Positions 53,779 through 64,000 are shown, counted from the stretch's first letter. The stretch: 64,000 nucleotides of DNA from Cryoendolithus antarcticus (GCA_002077065.1 NAJO01000004.1:434001-498000); one strand, 5' to 3'. Numbers and translations are program-made. Notes: generated by a model not told the origin, from the letters alone.

Positions 53779-55005
53779 TCAGCAAGAAGCTCCAGAAGGC
53801 ACATTCTGACACGCCGTCGACTTCTTTCCCCCAGTGATTGAGTTGCCGCTCCAAGTCCTACCAGTCAAGTCAGTAAAATAGTTTTCCCATAGCGCCCTCA
53901 GTCACCCCACTCACCATCCAGAACAACTCCCCTTCCCACAAAGAATATACACATCTGTCGCCGAGCTCGCCACAGAACCAGTGACTTTACTGACCGTCAA
54001 ACCCGTAATCGGCACGCCAGTGGTAGGCGTCCCTGTCGGACTCCCATTTTCATAGTCTTGCTCAATCACGATACCGTATTTCGTGATGTTGGAAAGCGTG
54101 ATTCCGGAGTACGTCACGCCCGATACCGAGCCTGTAGCACCGTAGACGGTCTTGATGCGTACGCCGTTCTGGGAGTTGAGGATCTGGGAGTTGGTGATGG
54201 AGACGGTTTTGACCTGGATGGCATGGCATTAGTATGGATGAGCTGTGAGCATGAGAGCAGAGCATGAGCGTACAATGTTGTTGTCTCGTCCACCAACAGA
54301 GCCGATGGAGATACCGTGGCCACCGGAGCAGTATGCACCGGAGAAGGTGATACCAGTGCCAGAGTTGATAGCGAGGCAGTCGTCCTGGTTATACACAGTC
54401 GGGTCCGTGATCTTGATATTCGTCGAAGAGCCGACATCAAAGGCATCAGTATTATGCCCGCCTTCAGCATCACCATCCTTGTTGTCAACAGTAATCTTAT
54501 CGAGTGTCAAGTCAGAAGCACTGTTAATCGAGAACACCTGAACCGGCGAGTTCTTGACCGTGATGCCGGAGATCTTGGAATTACCAGTGAGTGAGTGAGC
54601 GTAGAAGAACTTTGGCTTCGTCTTCCCGCCGTTGCTACCCTGACCATCCCACCATCTTGCTCCATCACCATTGAGCACTGACCCAGAAGCACCGACGACT
54701 TGGATGCCTTTGCCTGACACGGAGACGAGAGGGCCAGCCCACTCCTTGTAGCCGAATGTCGTGGTGCCGGTGAATGTGACTATGGTGTTATCGGCTAGCT
54801 TCGTGAGGTCAAGGGTTGTGCCTGCAGGGACAGCGAGATTCGAGAGGGTGATCGATGAGCATGTCTTCTTCGCGGCCGCAACTTGGCTGGCGCCAGAGGC
54901 GCCTGAGAAGGTACAAGCTGTTGCTCGAGGGTATAGAACGGGTGTGGCGGATGCGAAAGAAACAGCCAGTGCCAGCACGGCTGTGAAGGAGGCAGTGTTA
55001 TGCAT
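53779..55005 (-). CDS. Secreted endopolygalacturonase (GH28)
   Basis: Three exons on the minus strand: 55005-54274, 54213-53915, 53857-53779 (introns 60 and 57 nt), giving 369 residues. The start [20 protein letters not shown] is a secretion signal. The parallel beta-helix body carries all GH28 active-site motifs: [31 protein letters not shown] and RIKTVYG. The third exon supplies the expected end, WTWSGNSI then VPSGASC, with the C-terminal cysteines. The enzyme hydrolyses alpha-1,4 bonds in homogalacturonan of plant pectin outside the cell. Length and motifs fit endo-acting fungal enzymes, and nothing is missing. Confidence 0.95.
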
Positions 55006-55654
55006 CGCGACTGTGAGGCCTAGTAGCGGCTAAGGAGCGTGGAAACGAATAGGAACAAACGATGAGGTGCAGTGACTTCGAAGTAGCGGCCAGTGTAGAG
55101 ATCTATATAGATGGTATGGAAGTCACTCGAAACACAAACCTGGTCCACCCCGTGAGGGTTGCGAACGGCGCTGTCCCATTTGTAGTATTCGTCCGAGGAG
55201 ATTCTCTCACCTGATTCGAAGATGAAATTCTCCGTTCAGTGCAGATGCGTTCGGTGCATTCATGATAGGCGGCATCTTCCATCATCGTGGCTTCGTACGC
55301 CTCGTGGCCACCCGGGACATAGCAAGTCACTAGGACATCGACGGCGTAATTGCGGGGTCATGTCCTGATCGCCCATGGTGCAGATGAGCACAGCGTTACC
55401 GGCGAGAAGGGCGAGCATCGCTTGCATTCGCTTGACGATGCTTGTAACGCCCATGTCGTTTCATCTTGACGCCTTGGCAGCACGCGACGCGGGCCGCGCA
55501 CGATTGCCTTTCAAGGCTCGGAATATTGCGGCCCTGACATCTTCCTCCAATTGACACTCTTTTTCCATCAATTCTTCCGACTCGACAACACAACGCCTCG
55601 CTCGTGGTATACCGAAATCTCAAATTTGGTCTTAGGCCGTGTCAGAAATCTTTC
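55006..55654. other. Intergenic, 649 bp
   Basis: Promoter of the polygalacturonase gene and 3' flank of the phosphoesterase gene. The minus frames at 55103-55623 show no pattern. Confidence 0.5.
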
Positions 55655-57429
55655 TCACTCCGGCGCCACGACTCGTCCCCCATCGACAATAACCAATTCG
55701 TCAATCCTCTTCTTCGTATCCTCGCCACAACACTCGACTCTCTTCCACGTAGCAATCCTCCCAGCATTCGTGTCAACTTCCCATACCCTCACTCGTCGGT
55801 GGAAGCCGCCATAGCCCGCATAACCACCAAATCCAGAAGCACCAGCATAGCACATCCACGGTCCCAGCCTCGGCCTAGTGTCATGGTGAATGCTAGGAGC
55901 TGACGTCGTATCCTCCGCATCTCGTAAGACTAGCGGAGTTGGCGGTGGTGGACGAAGAGCGCAATAGTCGTTCACATGGTCGTGTCCGGCACCGACAGCA
56001 ACGACGCCTTCCTCCGCCAAAGCGTCGTAGAAGTGCGAGTTGAAGCTCGGTGCTGTGACGCCTTCAACCCACTTGCCACCTTTGACGAGATTGGTCTTCT
56101 CCGCGAATTCCGGTAAGGGAATGTGGATGAAGGCCATGTCGAGATGGATGTGCGAGTACTTCGCATGCGCTTTCTGCAGGCCTTGCGCTGTGGATTGGAA
56201 CCAGGCGATCTGGGATGGCTTGATCCAGTCGTAGCCTTTGTGGTTCTTCTCGTCGGGAGTCAGGGAGTGCGTGTCGAGCATGTAGAGTGTGAGCGCGCTG
56301 TGTTGGGCTGAAGGAGCCAGGACTTCGATGTAGTAGTTGCCCACACCGTCCACATTCTGAGGTCCCGGCTGGGAAAGACTGTACGGCAGTGTCTTGAGCA
56401 AAGCCATCTGCGCTTCGCGAGACATATGACCTCCCTCATCGTCGTGGTTGCCAAAGATCGCAACATAAGGGATGGAGCGCTCGATCAAAGGGTCCACGAG
56501 CTTGAAGATAGCACTCTCCGTGTCTGGTGCCGTAGGACCCTCCACCTGATCTCCCGACAGCACGACCAAGTCCGGCGCTTCGGAGTCCAGAACATTGTCC
56601 AGAAACTCCAGCGTCCTAGTATCAGCCTCGCACTCCTTACTCGCCGCCCCATTCTCCCCAATCGCATCCCGACACACCCCAACCCCAGTACTCAAATGCG
56701 CATCCGAGATCTGCAAGATCTTGAACCGCCCGTCCTTCCTCACTCTCGGCACAATCTCCTTAGGCTCCTTGTGTGGTTGTCCATGCCTCGTACTCAGCCG
56801 TGCAGGCTGCAGCTTCTTGTCCGTATCAATCAGCAGTGCTGTCTGCGCGAGTCTCCACCCCGGCCGCGGATCCACAGCATCAGGTCCAAACAGCACATCC
56901 ACGCTCGTGATAGCCTTGTCCGAATCGCTATCATGCCTCTTGCTACTCCTCAGGATCCAAATGCCACCAGGCCGACTCTCCCACTTCTCGCTCCCCTGCC
57001 CCTTCTCTCCAACCCCTGGGTCCAGCCGTCCAATCTTCACACCCACTATGATCGTATCCTCAGGCGTCAGCTCCTCTTCCTTCTTCCGCTTGACGTGCAG
57101 CCACGCGCTCTTCACCCAGCCGGAGCGCAGGTACAGATCCTTGTCGATGCGGTGCCATTGCTCGGGGTCCAGGCGGCAGGACGAGAGCGGGTTCACCGAG
57201 GAGCAGAAAGAGATGGTGAGGTCTGTGACTACAGTGCCGACGTGGTGGCTCGGGAGGGCGGAGTGGATGCGGGCGGGGAGGACGCGGTAGCGGGAGTCGG
57301 CGAGGAAGATGAGGAGGAGGAGGGCGGTGACAAGGGCGCCGAGCTGGGCGAGGGTGCGCGTCTGATCGCCTTGTCAGTGATGATCTTCCTGTTATAGTCC
57401 ACACTGCTACATACAATCCGCTTCGCCAT
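55655..57429 (-). CDS. Dcr2-like membrane-anchored calcineurin-like phosphoesterase
   Basis: Two exons on the minus strand, 57429-57415 (15 nt, five codons MAKRI) and 57361-55655, with a 53-nt intron, give 573 residues. A membrane anchor follows at about residues 14-28 (ALVTALLLLIFLA). The metallophosphoesterase core has all metal-site motifs: LQISDAHLSTG, VVLSGDQVEG, AIFGNHDDEGG, MAFIHIPLPEF and VGAGHDHVNDY. N-terminal TISFCSSVNPLSSC with KDLYL and W..VKR-type text matches yeast Dcr2 (578 residues), which acts in cell-cycle progression and in shutting off the unfolded-protein response by dephosphorylating Ire1/Sic1. That role is known for yeast only; here it is inference. Confidence 0.87.
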
Positions 57430-57847
57430 GCCTAACACCATTTGCTATGCTGTCTGCCCGAGCTGTCGAGCAGGCTATGGAGTCGGTATGCTTCGGGCAT
57501 ATGGTGGGGACGCTGTGAAACTGATACTAAGCGCCATACTCACTCGATCAGAGGCGAAGCTCTAGTGAAGTGAGACACGAAAGCGATGCGCCGTCGAGGC
57601 AGACTCCAGCTTTGATATCGTGGCAGTCAGCTACGGCTTGGCACATGCATCCCGAGTCGACTACGGTCTGGAACAGCAGGGATACCCCAGACGCCACATG
57701 AAGCGTATCGGAGCACATCATATGCTGACGCATCATGAAGGTATATCAATCTACCCGAGTCTCTCGCATGTGACTGGAAGAAGGCATGATAATATTCGGA
57801 AGTACCGCAAGATAACACGACGGAATCAAAGGGAAGTCTACGGCATC
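57430..57847. promoter_or_regulatory. Divergent promoter region, 418 bp
   Basis: Lies between the divergent Dcr2-like and 6-phosphogluconate-dehydrogenase-like genes. The plus frame from 57620 is just upstream extension of the latter. No specific site is evident. Confidence 0.45.
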
Positions 57848-58877
57848 ATGGTTGAACCTGAGTCCTCCTACAGAGCCACAGTCGGCATCCTATCAATAGG
57901 CGATATGGGTGCCGGCATCGCTCGTCTACTATCAGCACACGGCTACCGCGTAGTGACCAACGCCTCTGGACGAAGGTCGGTGCAGCAGATCCGCAAATAC
58001 AATGCCCCATCCTGACCGACATCTCAGTCCAGCGACCCAAGCCCGATGCAGTGCCAACAATGTCGAGCTCCTACCCACAGACCTAGACCTCTGCAACCAA
58101 GCCGACTACATACTCTCCATCGTCCCGCAACGCGACGCAGTCGCCACCGCAGAGCGAGTCATAGCCGTGTCCAGCAACCCTGACTTCGCGAAGCGGCAGA
58201 ACCCGCTATACTTCCTCGACCTCAATGCCATCAGCCCTTCCTCAGCCCGAGCAAACGACGAGCTATTTGCCAAGTCTGCGCCAGACATCCGGCTGATTGA
58301 CGGAGGCATCATCGGCGGTTCTCCCAAGTTGAAGGAAGACGGCGCCTGGTCTCGCCCGAGTGTCGTCGTCTCCGGACCGAATGATCTTCGCGAAGCCCAG
58401 CCAAGCGGTGCACACTTGGCTGAAGTGCTCAATGTACGACACATCAACGCCACCGTCGGCTCCGCCTCAGGGCTGAAGATGTGTTTCGCAGCGATCAACA
58501 AAGGCTTCACGGCCTTGGCCTTGCAGTCTCTCACCACAGCCAACAGTCTCGGCGTTGTTGACGAGCTGCAGAAGCATATGACTGAGTTCAGCCCGCGATT
58601 AGGGTTGCAGATGAATGGCAGTCTACCTGCCATGCCGCCGAAAGCTTACAGGTGGATCTTGGAGATGGTCGAAATCGCCAAGACGTTCGAGGAGGATGGC
58701 GGATTCAGTCGAGAGGAGAACTTATTCCATCCGATGACGGAGATCTATCGGCTTGTCACCGATGATACGGAGTTGGGTAAGGAGCAGACTGATGACCGCA
58801 AGCGAGGGAAGACACCTGGAGATGTCGCGCTGTTGATGAGCGAAGGACTGCAAAGGCGGAAGCTCAAGAAGGAGTGA
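57848..58877 (+). CDS. 6-phosphogluconate-dehydrogenase-like NAD(P)-binding protein with DUF1932-type C-terminus
   Basis: Two exons (57848-57975, 58028-58877) with a 52-nt intron give 325 residues. The Rossmann motif is ILSIGDMGAGIARLLSAHG near residue 15; the linker NASGRSPATQARC is restored across the intron. VPQRDAVATAERVI, then YFLDLNAISPSSA and IDGGIIGGSP follow the beta-hydroxyacid-dehydrogenase fold. The helical C-terminal domain has GSASGLKMCFAAINKGFTA (catalytic-region Lys in SGLK..N.G) as in the DUF1932 group. The substrate is unknown. The last 14 bp of coding overlap the 3' coding end of QRI7 on the other strand. Confidence 0.83.
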
Positions 58878-60312
58878 GCGATGTTGTCGCGACAGGGCTG
58901 CCATTGCGAGTCCATCCGCCGACGCCCAAGATTCCGCCATCCGCGGCCCTAGAGTCCATAGACCATTTTCTGATAGGCGCGATGTCTAGCGTTGAGCGAT
59001 AGCCAGCTTTGTACATCTCCATGCCTGTCCAGGCGATCATGAGGGCGTTGTCTGTGCATAGTGCGGGTGGTGGGAAGATGAGGTTGATATGCTTGAAGCC
59101 GCGGATGTCTAGCATTGCTCGCATAACATGGCGGAGATATGGGCTTGAGGCTACGCCTCCAGAGATGACCACTGTAGTAGTCTGCGGCAGTGAGTTTGCT
59201 TTGAGATTCGTATTCTTAGTCTCATCCGCAAGGCAGAGCAAAATCCGTGAAGTGAGATGCTCGAATGCAACCCGAAGCACCTCTCGAGCCATGTCTATCC
59301 TCTCGGCTGCTGTGATGCTTGTTTGATCGCGCAATGCTTGTTGCGCAGTACCTTTGTCGTCAATCACGTTCCGCATGAAGCGCTCGACAGACGACAATAG
59401 TCCAGCGAACGAGTACACCATACGGCGCGAAGTCTTATCACCAACTTTAGACTCTGCCAGTGGCGGACCAAGCGACCAGCGCCATTTCGTGGCTCGACGA
59501 CTGAGCTCATCGCCACGAGTTGGAGGTGGGTCGTACTTGTAGTCCGCCACGCCCGCCGGAAAGGCGAAGTCGTGAAGTGCCTTGCCATAGGGTGGCTGAA
59601 GAGATTCGACTGGCAAGATTGCGCGAGCGGCTTTGTCCAGGCAGTCACCGATCGCGATGTCACCTGTTTCAGCTAGGATGTGATGCTCCACAAGTCCAGC
59701 AGATCGGAGCAGCATTGTGTGCCCGCCACTGGCTAGTACGGTCAAGTAAGGAAATGCTGGTGAGACCCCTTGATCCTTTCCAGCTCCCATATGACACTCC
59801 GCTCGCTCCACCATAGCATCACAGAGCCTAGGCGTCAGAGCATGCGCCTGCATGTGATGCACGCCCAGTAATGGTACGCCCCAAGCCAAGGACAACCCCT
59901 TCGCTACGTGAAGGCCGACGTCGAGGTTACTTCGCATTCCTGGTCCTCGCGTAGCAGAGACAAAGGTCGGCTTGGACTTTCCGGACCTTGCCCATGTTGC
60001 TAGAGCTTCTGCGACCAGGTCGCCGAGGACGGATTGGTGGGAGTGCAATGCAACTAGAGGGTGGATGCCACTGTAGGCAGAGGAGTTGGCTGTGATAGTG
60101 CGATGGAAGACGACATTCGCCCTTGCATTCCTAGGATTTGGGACATTGTTGGAAGGCTCATCCAGCTCAAGGATCGCCACGGAGGTGTCGTCGCAGGAGG
60201 TCTCGATGGCCAGAGTCGAAAGACCTCTTCGAGAGGCAGTCCAAGTGCAAGCTGGAGGGCGTCTTCTCGTCCATCGCCTTGATACTCGTAGGTGGCCACC
60301 TACTGCGAGCAT
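58864..60312 (-). CDS. QRI7: Mitochondrial tRNA t6A37 threonylcarbamoyltransferase (Qri7/OSGEPL1)
   Basis: Intronless, 482 residues from the ATG at 60312; an upstream in-frame ATG (60450) would add 46 residues. The start is Arg-rich (LRVSRRWTRRRPPA), a mitochondrial presequence ending near SRRGLSTLAIETSCDDTS. The Kae1/TsaD motifs are present: metal-binding VHHMQAHAL, ASGGHTMLL, the ETGDIAIGDCLDKAARAIL stretch, VISGGVASSPYLR, and CTDNALMIAWTGMEM. The protein transfers the threonylcarbamoyl group to A37 of ANN-decoding tRNAs in mitochondria. It diverges from the lipase gene (225 bp) and overlaps its convergent neighbour by 14 bp of coding sequence. Confidence 0.92.
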   Translation of the reverse strand: MLAVGGHLRVSRRWTRRRPPACTWTASRRGLSTLAIETSCDDTSVAILELDEPSNNVPNPRNARANVVFHRTITANSSAYSGIHPLVALHSHQSVLGDLVAEALATWARSGKSKPTFVSATRGPGMRSNLDVGLHVAKGLSLAWGVPLLGVHHMQAHALTPRLCDAMVERAECHMGAGKDQGVSPAFPYLTVLASGGHTMLLRSAGLVEHHILAETGDIAIGDCLDKAARAILPVESLQPPYGKALHDFAFPAGVADYKYDPPPTRGDELSRRATKWRWSLGPPLAESKVGDKTSRRMVYSFAGLLSSVERFMRNVIDDKGTAQQALRDQTSITAAERIDMAREVLRVAFEHLTSRILLCLADETKNTNLKANSLPQTTTVVISGGVASSPYLRHVMRAMLDIRGFKHINLIFPPPALCTDNALMIAWTGMEMYKAGYRSTLDIAPIRKWSMDSRAADGGILGVGGWTRNGSPVATTSLTPS

Positions 60313-60537
60313 GCCTTGGACTGATTCTACATCTGTCAAGGGCGATGTCGTGCATGTAGGGGTACCTGCATTTCGATCTCCAGAATGAACGGCCAACCGT
60401 ACACGCCCACCATGCTGACATGTGACAATGCCACTCTTAGTCCCCGGCATGGAATCCGCTACATTGGTTTACCGTGTCCCCGTCCATGTGAAGGCGGCAT
60501 AATGTCTTGGATATATCCATAAAACTGCTGGAAGGTC
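60313..60537. promoter_or_regulatory. Divergent promoter between QRI7 and the patatin-domain lipase gene
   Basis: 225 bp separate the two chosen start codons, so both promoters are here. If QRI7 starts at 60450 the gap shrinks to 87 bp, which favours the shorter QRI7 model. A TATATCCATAAAA stretch at 60510-60523 is a possible TATA-like element for the lipase gene. Confidence 0.45.
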
Positions 60538-63036
60538 ATGGCGGACTCGAAGAAGTCCACCGACGGTCCCGCCGTTTCGGACAGAGAGGCATGGGACTAC
60601 ACCTGCCTTCCGGACTGGGACGATGACTTCGACGATGAGGAGGGCATGCTGGCATTTGCTTCAGCATTGGCCGCGCCAGAGATCTCTCCGTCCGAGGAAG
60701 ACTTGTTGAACCCTTCCCGGCAGCATACCGAGTTTATTACGGCCCTCAATGACTGGAAGCCGATAAACCAGAGGGTCAAGGGCAAGTCGGAAAACAGACC
60801 TGATCGCAGGAAGGGCAAGCGGAAGAAGAAGTCTCAGCGAGGGCGAGACGAGACGAGAGAAGGCTGGACGTACACGCTGGTCAAGTATCCGCTGCTCTTG
60901 TTCGTCTTCGGCTGGCTGTTCGCCCTCTCTGTGGGGTATTTCATAACGCGGCTCTATGTCTACTTTTACGAGCAATATGTCACCTGGAGAGGCAAGCGAA
61001 ACCGCTTACGACTGAGACTACGAGATCAAACGAACTATCATGACTGGATACGAGCGGCTCACGATCTTGACCGTTACTTGGGCAATGATAAGTGGCGGGA
61101 GGAGGAAGAGTCCTCATACTACCAATCTCGCACCATACGACGGGTTCTGACTGAGATGCGTACCCTGCGGCATCGTGCAGAAGACGATGAACGTGGTCGC
61201 TCGGTCCGTGGAGACACTGCATCTCACCCGGTGCACAGTCTGCGAAGTCTTGCCGAAGCATGCGTGAAGAATAACTTCTCCGGATACGAGGACGTCCATC
61301 TGTACTCTGAGACATATTATGGCACGAAAGACCTCATCCAGGCATATGTAGACGAGGTATCTGCCACGCTCAAGTTTCTCTTCTCTAGCAATCAGCTTTC
61401 GCAGGAAGAGAAGCGCGAGCTGGCGAAACGTATCAGTACCAATTTTGGTCGCACTGCTCTATGCTTGAGTGGCGGAGCGACCTTCGCGTACTACCACTTC
61501 GGCATAGCAAAGGCATTGCTCGATGCGGATGTCCTTCCGGACGTCATCACTGGAACGTCTGGAGGTGCACTTGTGGCCGCTCTGCTAGGAACAAGGACAA
61601 ATGAAGAGCTCAAGAAGTTGCTCGTCCCAGCATTGGCTCATCGGATCACTGCATGCCATGACGCGCCTTCTACTTGGGTTCCGAGGTGGTGGCGAACCGG
61701 CGCTCGGTTTGACACGATCGATTGGGCATATCGGTGCAGCTGGTTCTGTCGCGGTAGCATGACCTTCCTGGAAGCATATCAGAGAACAGGGCGTATATTG
61801 AACGTCACATGCGTGCCCTCAGATCCGCACTCGCCTAGCATCTTGGCCAACTACCTGACTGCACCGGACTGTGTCATCTGGTCGGCTGTGCTCGCATCTG
61901 CCGCAGTACCCGGCATACTCAATCCCGTCGTACTCATGCATAAGACAGCCTCGGGTAAGCTCGAGCCATACTCTTTCGGCCACAAGTGGAAGGACGGCAG
62001 TCTACGGACAGACATCCCACTTAAAAGCTTGAACTTGCACTTCAACGTCAACTTTAGCATCGTGAGCCAGGTGAACCCGCATATCAACCTATTCTTCTTC
62101 TCGTCCCGCGGTAGTGTCGGTAGGCCCGTCACTCACCGCAAAGGTCGAGGCTGGCGCGGAGGCTTCATCGGCAGTGCGGTCGAGCTCTACATCAAGCAAG
62201 ACCTTACGAAGTGGCTCAAATTCTTGCGCCATCTCGAGCTGCTACCTCGACCCTTGGGCCAAGATTGGAGTCAGATCTGGCTGCAGCGCTTCAGCGGCAC
62301 GATCACAATCTGGCCGAAGTCTATCATGAGCGACTATTGGAACATTCTGTCAGACCCAACAATGGACCGCCTAGGCCGTATGATCCATGCCGGCCAGCTT
62401 GCTGCGTGGCCGAAGCTTAAGTTCGTGAGCAACCGCATGGTCATTGAGAAGGTCATTGAAGATGCTCGCCAAGCTACGCGCCCACCACACCAGCCTCTGC
62501 CAACTCCAATGCCTCTCGACAAACAGCTTCGCAGCTTCCTCTCCGAAGACGATCTCACAGCCCTGCTCGAGAAAGCTAAGAGCTCAGGTAGGCATGTGGA
62601 GATCCCTTCCGTTGCAGTGACACCATCAGAAGACGGCTATTCGAACAATCTCAAGCCTCCTTCAAATTCGTCAAGACCAGATAGTCCGTCGCTCAGTAAA
62701 CGCTTCAGCGGCTGGTTCGGGTCCAAGTCGCAGTCACCTTCTCGCGCAAGCGCTGAGACCGTACGACCCAACATGTCTGAGCTGCGGCTGTCAGGTATGG
62801 ATCGACGACGTCCGAGTGTCTTGGAAGAGATCAAACGACAGACGTCTGTGCTGTTTGATGACGGGGAGCCGGAGGAGAGTGGTACGGAGGTCTCTGGGGA
62901 GGATGTCTCGGCTAGCGATGGGCATGATGATACGGAAGATGAGGATGGCACGTCTTCGCCCAACGAAAATGGTGCTGCAGACGACCTGCTCATGTGGCGA
63001 CACGATAGGAGTCGACCGCCTCAGCGGCTGCGATAG
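60538..63036 (+). CDS. Patatin-domain triacylglycerol lipase (Tgl3/4/5-like)
   Basis: Intronless, 832 residues. The acidic N-terminus (WDDDFDDEEG) and a basic KGKRKKKSQRGRDE stretch precede a hydrophobic hairpin at about residues 118-142 (LLLFVFGWLFALSVGYF), probably for lipid-droplet or ER targeting. The patatin domain has the oxyanion LSGGATFAYYHFG, the nucleophile GTSGGALVAAL (Ser about 342), and the catalytic Asp in WKDGSLRTDIP (about 486). The C-terminal 170 residues are Ser/Asp/Glu-rich and disordered. This is the layout of yeast Tgl3/4/5 lipases, which mobilise stored triacylglycerol from lipid droplets. Which paralogue it corresponds to is unclear. Confidence 0.9.
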   Translation: MADSKKSTDGPAVSDREAWDYTCLPDWDDDFDDEEGMLAFASALAAPEISPSEEDLLNPSRQHTEFITALNDWKPINQRVKGKSENRPDRRKGKRKKKSQRGRDETREGWTYTLVKYPLLLFVFGWLFALSVGYFITRLYVYFYEQYVTWRGKRNRLRLRLRDQTNYHDWIRAAHDLDRYLGNDKWREEEESSYYQSRTIRRVLTEMRTLRHRAEDDERGRSVRGDTASHPVHSLRSLAEACVKNNFSGYEDVHLYSETYYGTKDLIQAYVDEVSATLKFLFSSNQLSQEEKRELAKRISTNFGRTALCLSGGATFAYYHFGIAKALLDADVLPDVITGTSGGALVAALLGTRTNEELKKLLVPALAHRITACHDAPSTWVPRWWRTGARFDTIDWAYRCSWFCRGSMTFLEAYQRTGRILNVTCVPSDPHSPSILANYLTAPDCVIWSAVLASAAVPGILNPVVLMHKTASGKLEPYSFGHKWKDGSLRTDIPLKSLNLHFNVNFSIVSQVNPHINLFFFSSRGSVGRPVTHRKGRGWRGGFIGSAVELYIKQDLTKWLKFLRHLELLPRPLGQDWSQIWLQRFSGTITIWPKSIMSDYWNILSDPTMDRLGRMIHAGQLAAWPKLKFVSNRMVIEKVIEDARQATRPPHQPLPTPMPLDKQLRSFLSEDDLTALLEKAKSSGRHVEIPSVAVTPSEDGYSNNLKPPSNSSRPDSPSLSKRFSGWFGSKSQSPSRASAETVRPNMSELRLSGMDRRRPSVLEEIKRQTSVLFDDGEPEESGTEVSGEDVSASDGHDDTEDEDGTSSPNENGAADDLLMWRHDRSRPPQRLR

Positions 63037-63233
63037 AAGCACGGACGCTTGAGCGTGCGTGGGCACTTATTAACGATTAGATGGCAATGATGCATGACCA
63101 GTTTTGGTAGACCGCCAAGAACAAATCACAATGCTGATCGAAGGAGCATCTCTCACGCACTCATACTGAGTGCTCATGATGCCTCCCAAACTGTTGTACA
63201 TCTCGCGTTCGTGACTGCAGCCAATACTGGTCA

Positions 63234-64000
63234 TCACCACCACTTCTCACATAATACCCTCTCTGGCGCCATACCTTCCTGCCTCGTCAAGAATCCGACA
63301 AAGTCGTCTGTCATCGCTGGCGTACCACACACATACACCACTGTCCCCTTCCGCCCCTGCGCTCCTCGCTTCCCGTCGCCATCCAGCGCATTCAGCAGGT
63401 CGTCTCTCGTCAATCGTCGATGAAACGTCCGCTCCAGCACCTCACCGATCTCCACCTTCGCTCCACCCGTGAGAAAAAGACTCACTCTCAATCCACCTGC
63501 ATCCTCAGCTTTCTCAAGTAGACTCCGTAGCCTGGGCAGGAATAAGGTCTTCTCTACCGCCTCCGCTGGCTTAGTACTATACACCACCTCCACCTCCGCT
63601 GGCCTCTCAGCCTGTGGTAATTGCATGACATGACTAAGCATCGACATGAGCGGGTTGATGCCCACGCCGCCAGCTATCAGGACCAGTCTCTCGACCCTCG
63701 AATCCGATGGAAGGACGGGTGGGTAAACGAACGAGCCTCCGACTCGGACAGCTAGCTGGGATAGCAAGATCTCGGATGCTGGGCGCCAGAGCCAAGCTGC
63801 AGGTGGGTTACGAGATTTCTGGATCGCGAGTTCGATGTAGCCTGGCGTTGATCCTTGGGGGACGGCGGTAGATGGTGGAGATGTGAGCGTGAAACCTCCC
63901 GCCCTTGGAAGACCGGGGATCTGTGCCCAAAAGTGAGCTGATGACCTACAGGGATAACGCCCAGAGTCAACGTACGAGTGTATCAACCCATTGGCCTGGT
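63234..64000 (-). CDS. OXNAD1-like FAD/NAD(P)H oxidoreductase (partial, N-terminus beyond window end)
   Basis: Two exons visible on the minus strand: >64000-63976 and 63920-63234, with a 55-nt intron. The start lies outside the window. The visible frame begins PGQWVDTL, then IPGLPRAGGFTLTSPPS (flavin-binding loop), WLWRP, the NAD(P)-binding LIAGGVGINPLMSML, VVYSTK, and the C-terminal VYVCGTPAMTDDFV...CEKWW. This is the ferredoxin-reductase-like fold of human OXNAD1 and fungal relatives, probably mitochondrial. Electron acceptor is unknown. It is convergent with the lipase gene, 197 bp apart. Confidence 0.85.
   Translation of the reverse strand, partial: QANGLIHSYVDSGRYPCRSSAHFWAQIPGLPRAGGFTLTSPPSTAVPQGSTPGYIELAIQKSRNPPAAWLWRPASEILLSQLAVRVGGSFVYPPVLPSDSRVERLVLIAGGVGINPLMSMLSHVMQLPQAERPAEVEVVYSTKPAEAVEKTLFLPRLRSLLEKAEDAGGLRVSLFLTGGAKVEIGEVLERTFHRRLTRDDLLNALDGDGKRGAQGRKGTVVYVCGTPAMTDDFVGFLTRQEGMAPERVLCEKWW

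Noticed and set aside
56426..57397. 323-codon plus-strand frame
   Set aside because: Antisense to the Dcr2-like gene; its Arg/Leu/Pro-rich text is typical of a shadow frame.

Overview
The window is nuclear DNA of a filamentous ascomycete (Pezizomycotina). Genes carry 0-9 short introns, mostly 50-65 nt, with GT..AG borders and CTGAC/CTAAC branch sites 10-20 nt before the acceptor. There are no operons, and the gene set (separase, NudC, Naa38, Nnf1, Pob3, Qri7, Dcr2-like, Tgl-like lipase, MUP1-like permease) is fungal. A secreted endopolygalacturonase suggests plant or plant-debris association. A Dothideomycete is my best guess but is inference only. I saw no transposon, rRNA, tRNA or CRISPR array. 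All exon borders below are hand-derived from splice signals, reading frame and family similarity.

Layout. 0-10 kb is a dense housekeeping block: nudC (cut by the window start), NAA38, a 2001-codon intronless separase, a DUF5321-type mitochondrial membrane protein and an RRM/RGG RNA-binding protein. 10-27.4 kb is gene-poor and metabolic: a Baeyer-Villiger-type monooxygenase, a tautomerase, a zinc alcohol dehydrogenase, a methionine-permease-like transporter, a small mitochondrial membrane protein, a mitochondrial-type SDR and an ABHD12-like hydrolase, separated by 0.5-2.4 kb stretches with no convincing genes. 27.4-39 kb holds a 1602-aa disordered protein with a C-terminal methyltransferase-like fold, an aldehyde-dehydrogenase-like pseudoenzyme with a C-terminal membrane anchor, an MMT-type metal transporter and a Myb/SANT protein. 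39-50 kb holds kinetochore Nnf1, a LigB/DODA-type dioxygenase, a 126-aa orphan, an MFS transporter, an enoyl-CoA hydratase/isomerase with a PTS1-like tail, FACT subunit Pob3 (start codon apparently split by an intron) and an Mtr-like amino-acid transporter. 50-64 kb holds a membrane-anchored aspartic-protease-like protein lacking both catalytic Asp motifs, the polygalacturonase, a Dcr2-like phosphoesterase, a 6-phosphogluconate-dehydrogenase-like protein overlapping QRI7 tail to tail, a patatin-domain lipase and a partial OXNAD1-like reductase.

Themes. Chromosome biology (separase, Nnf1, Pob3, Myb), mitochondrial functions (DUF5321, 157-aa protein, SDR, MMT, Qri7) and small-molecule catabolism/transport are interleaved without an obvious cluster logic. 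I found no clearly new multi-gene system. The most unusual items are two fold-conserved, active-site-lost proteins (ALDH-like and pepsin-like), both membrane-anchored, and several gene-structure oddities.
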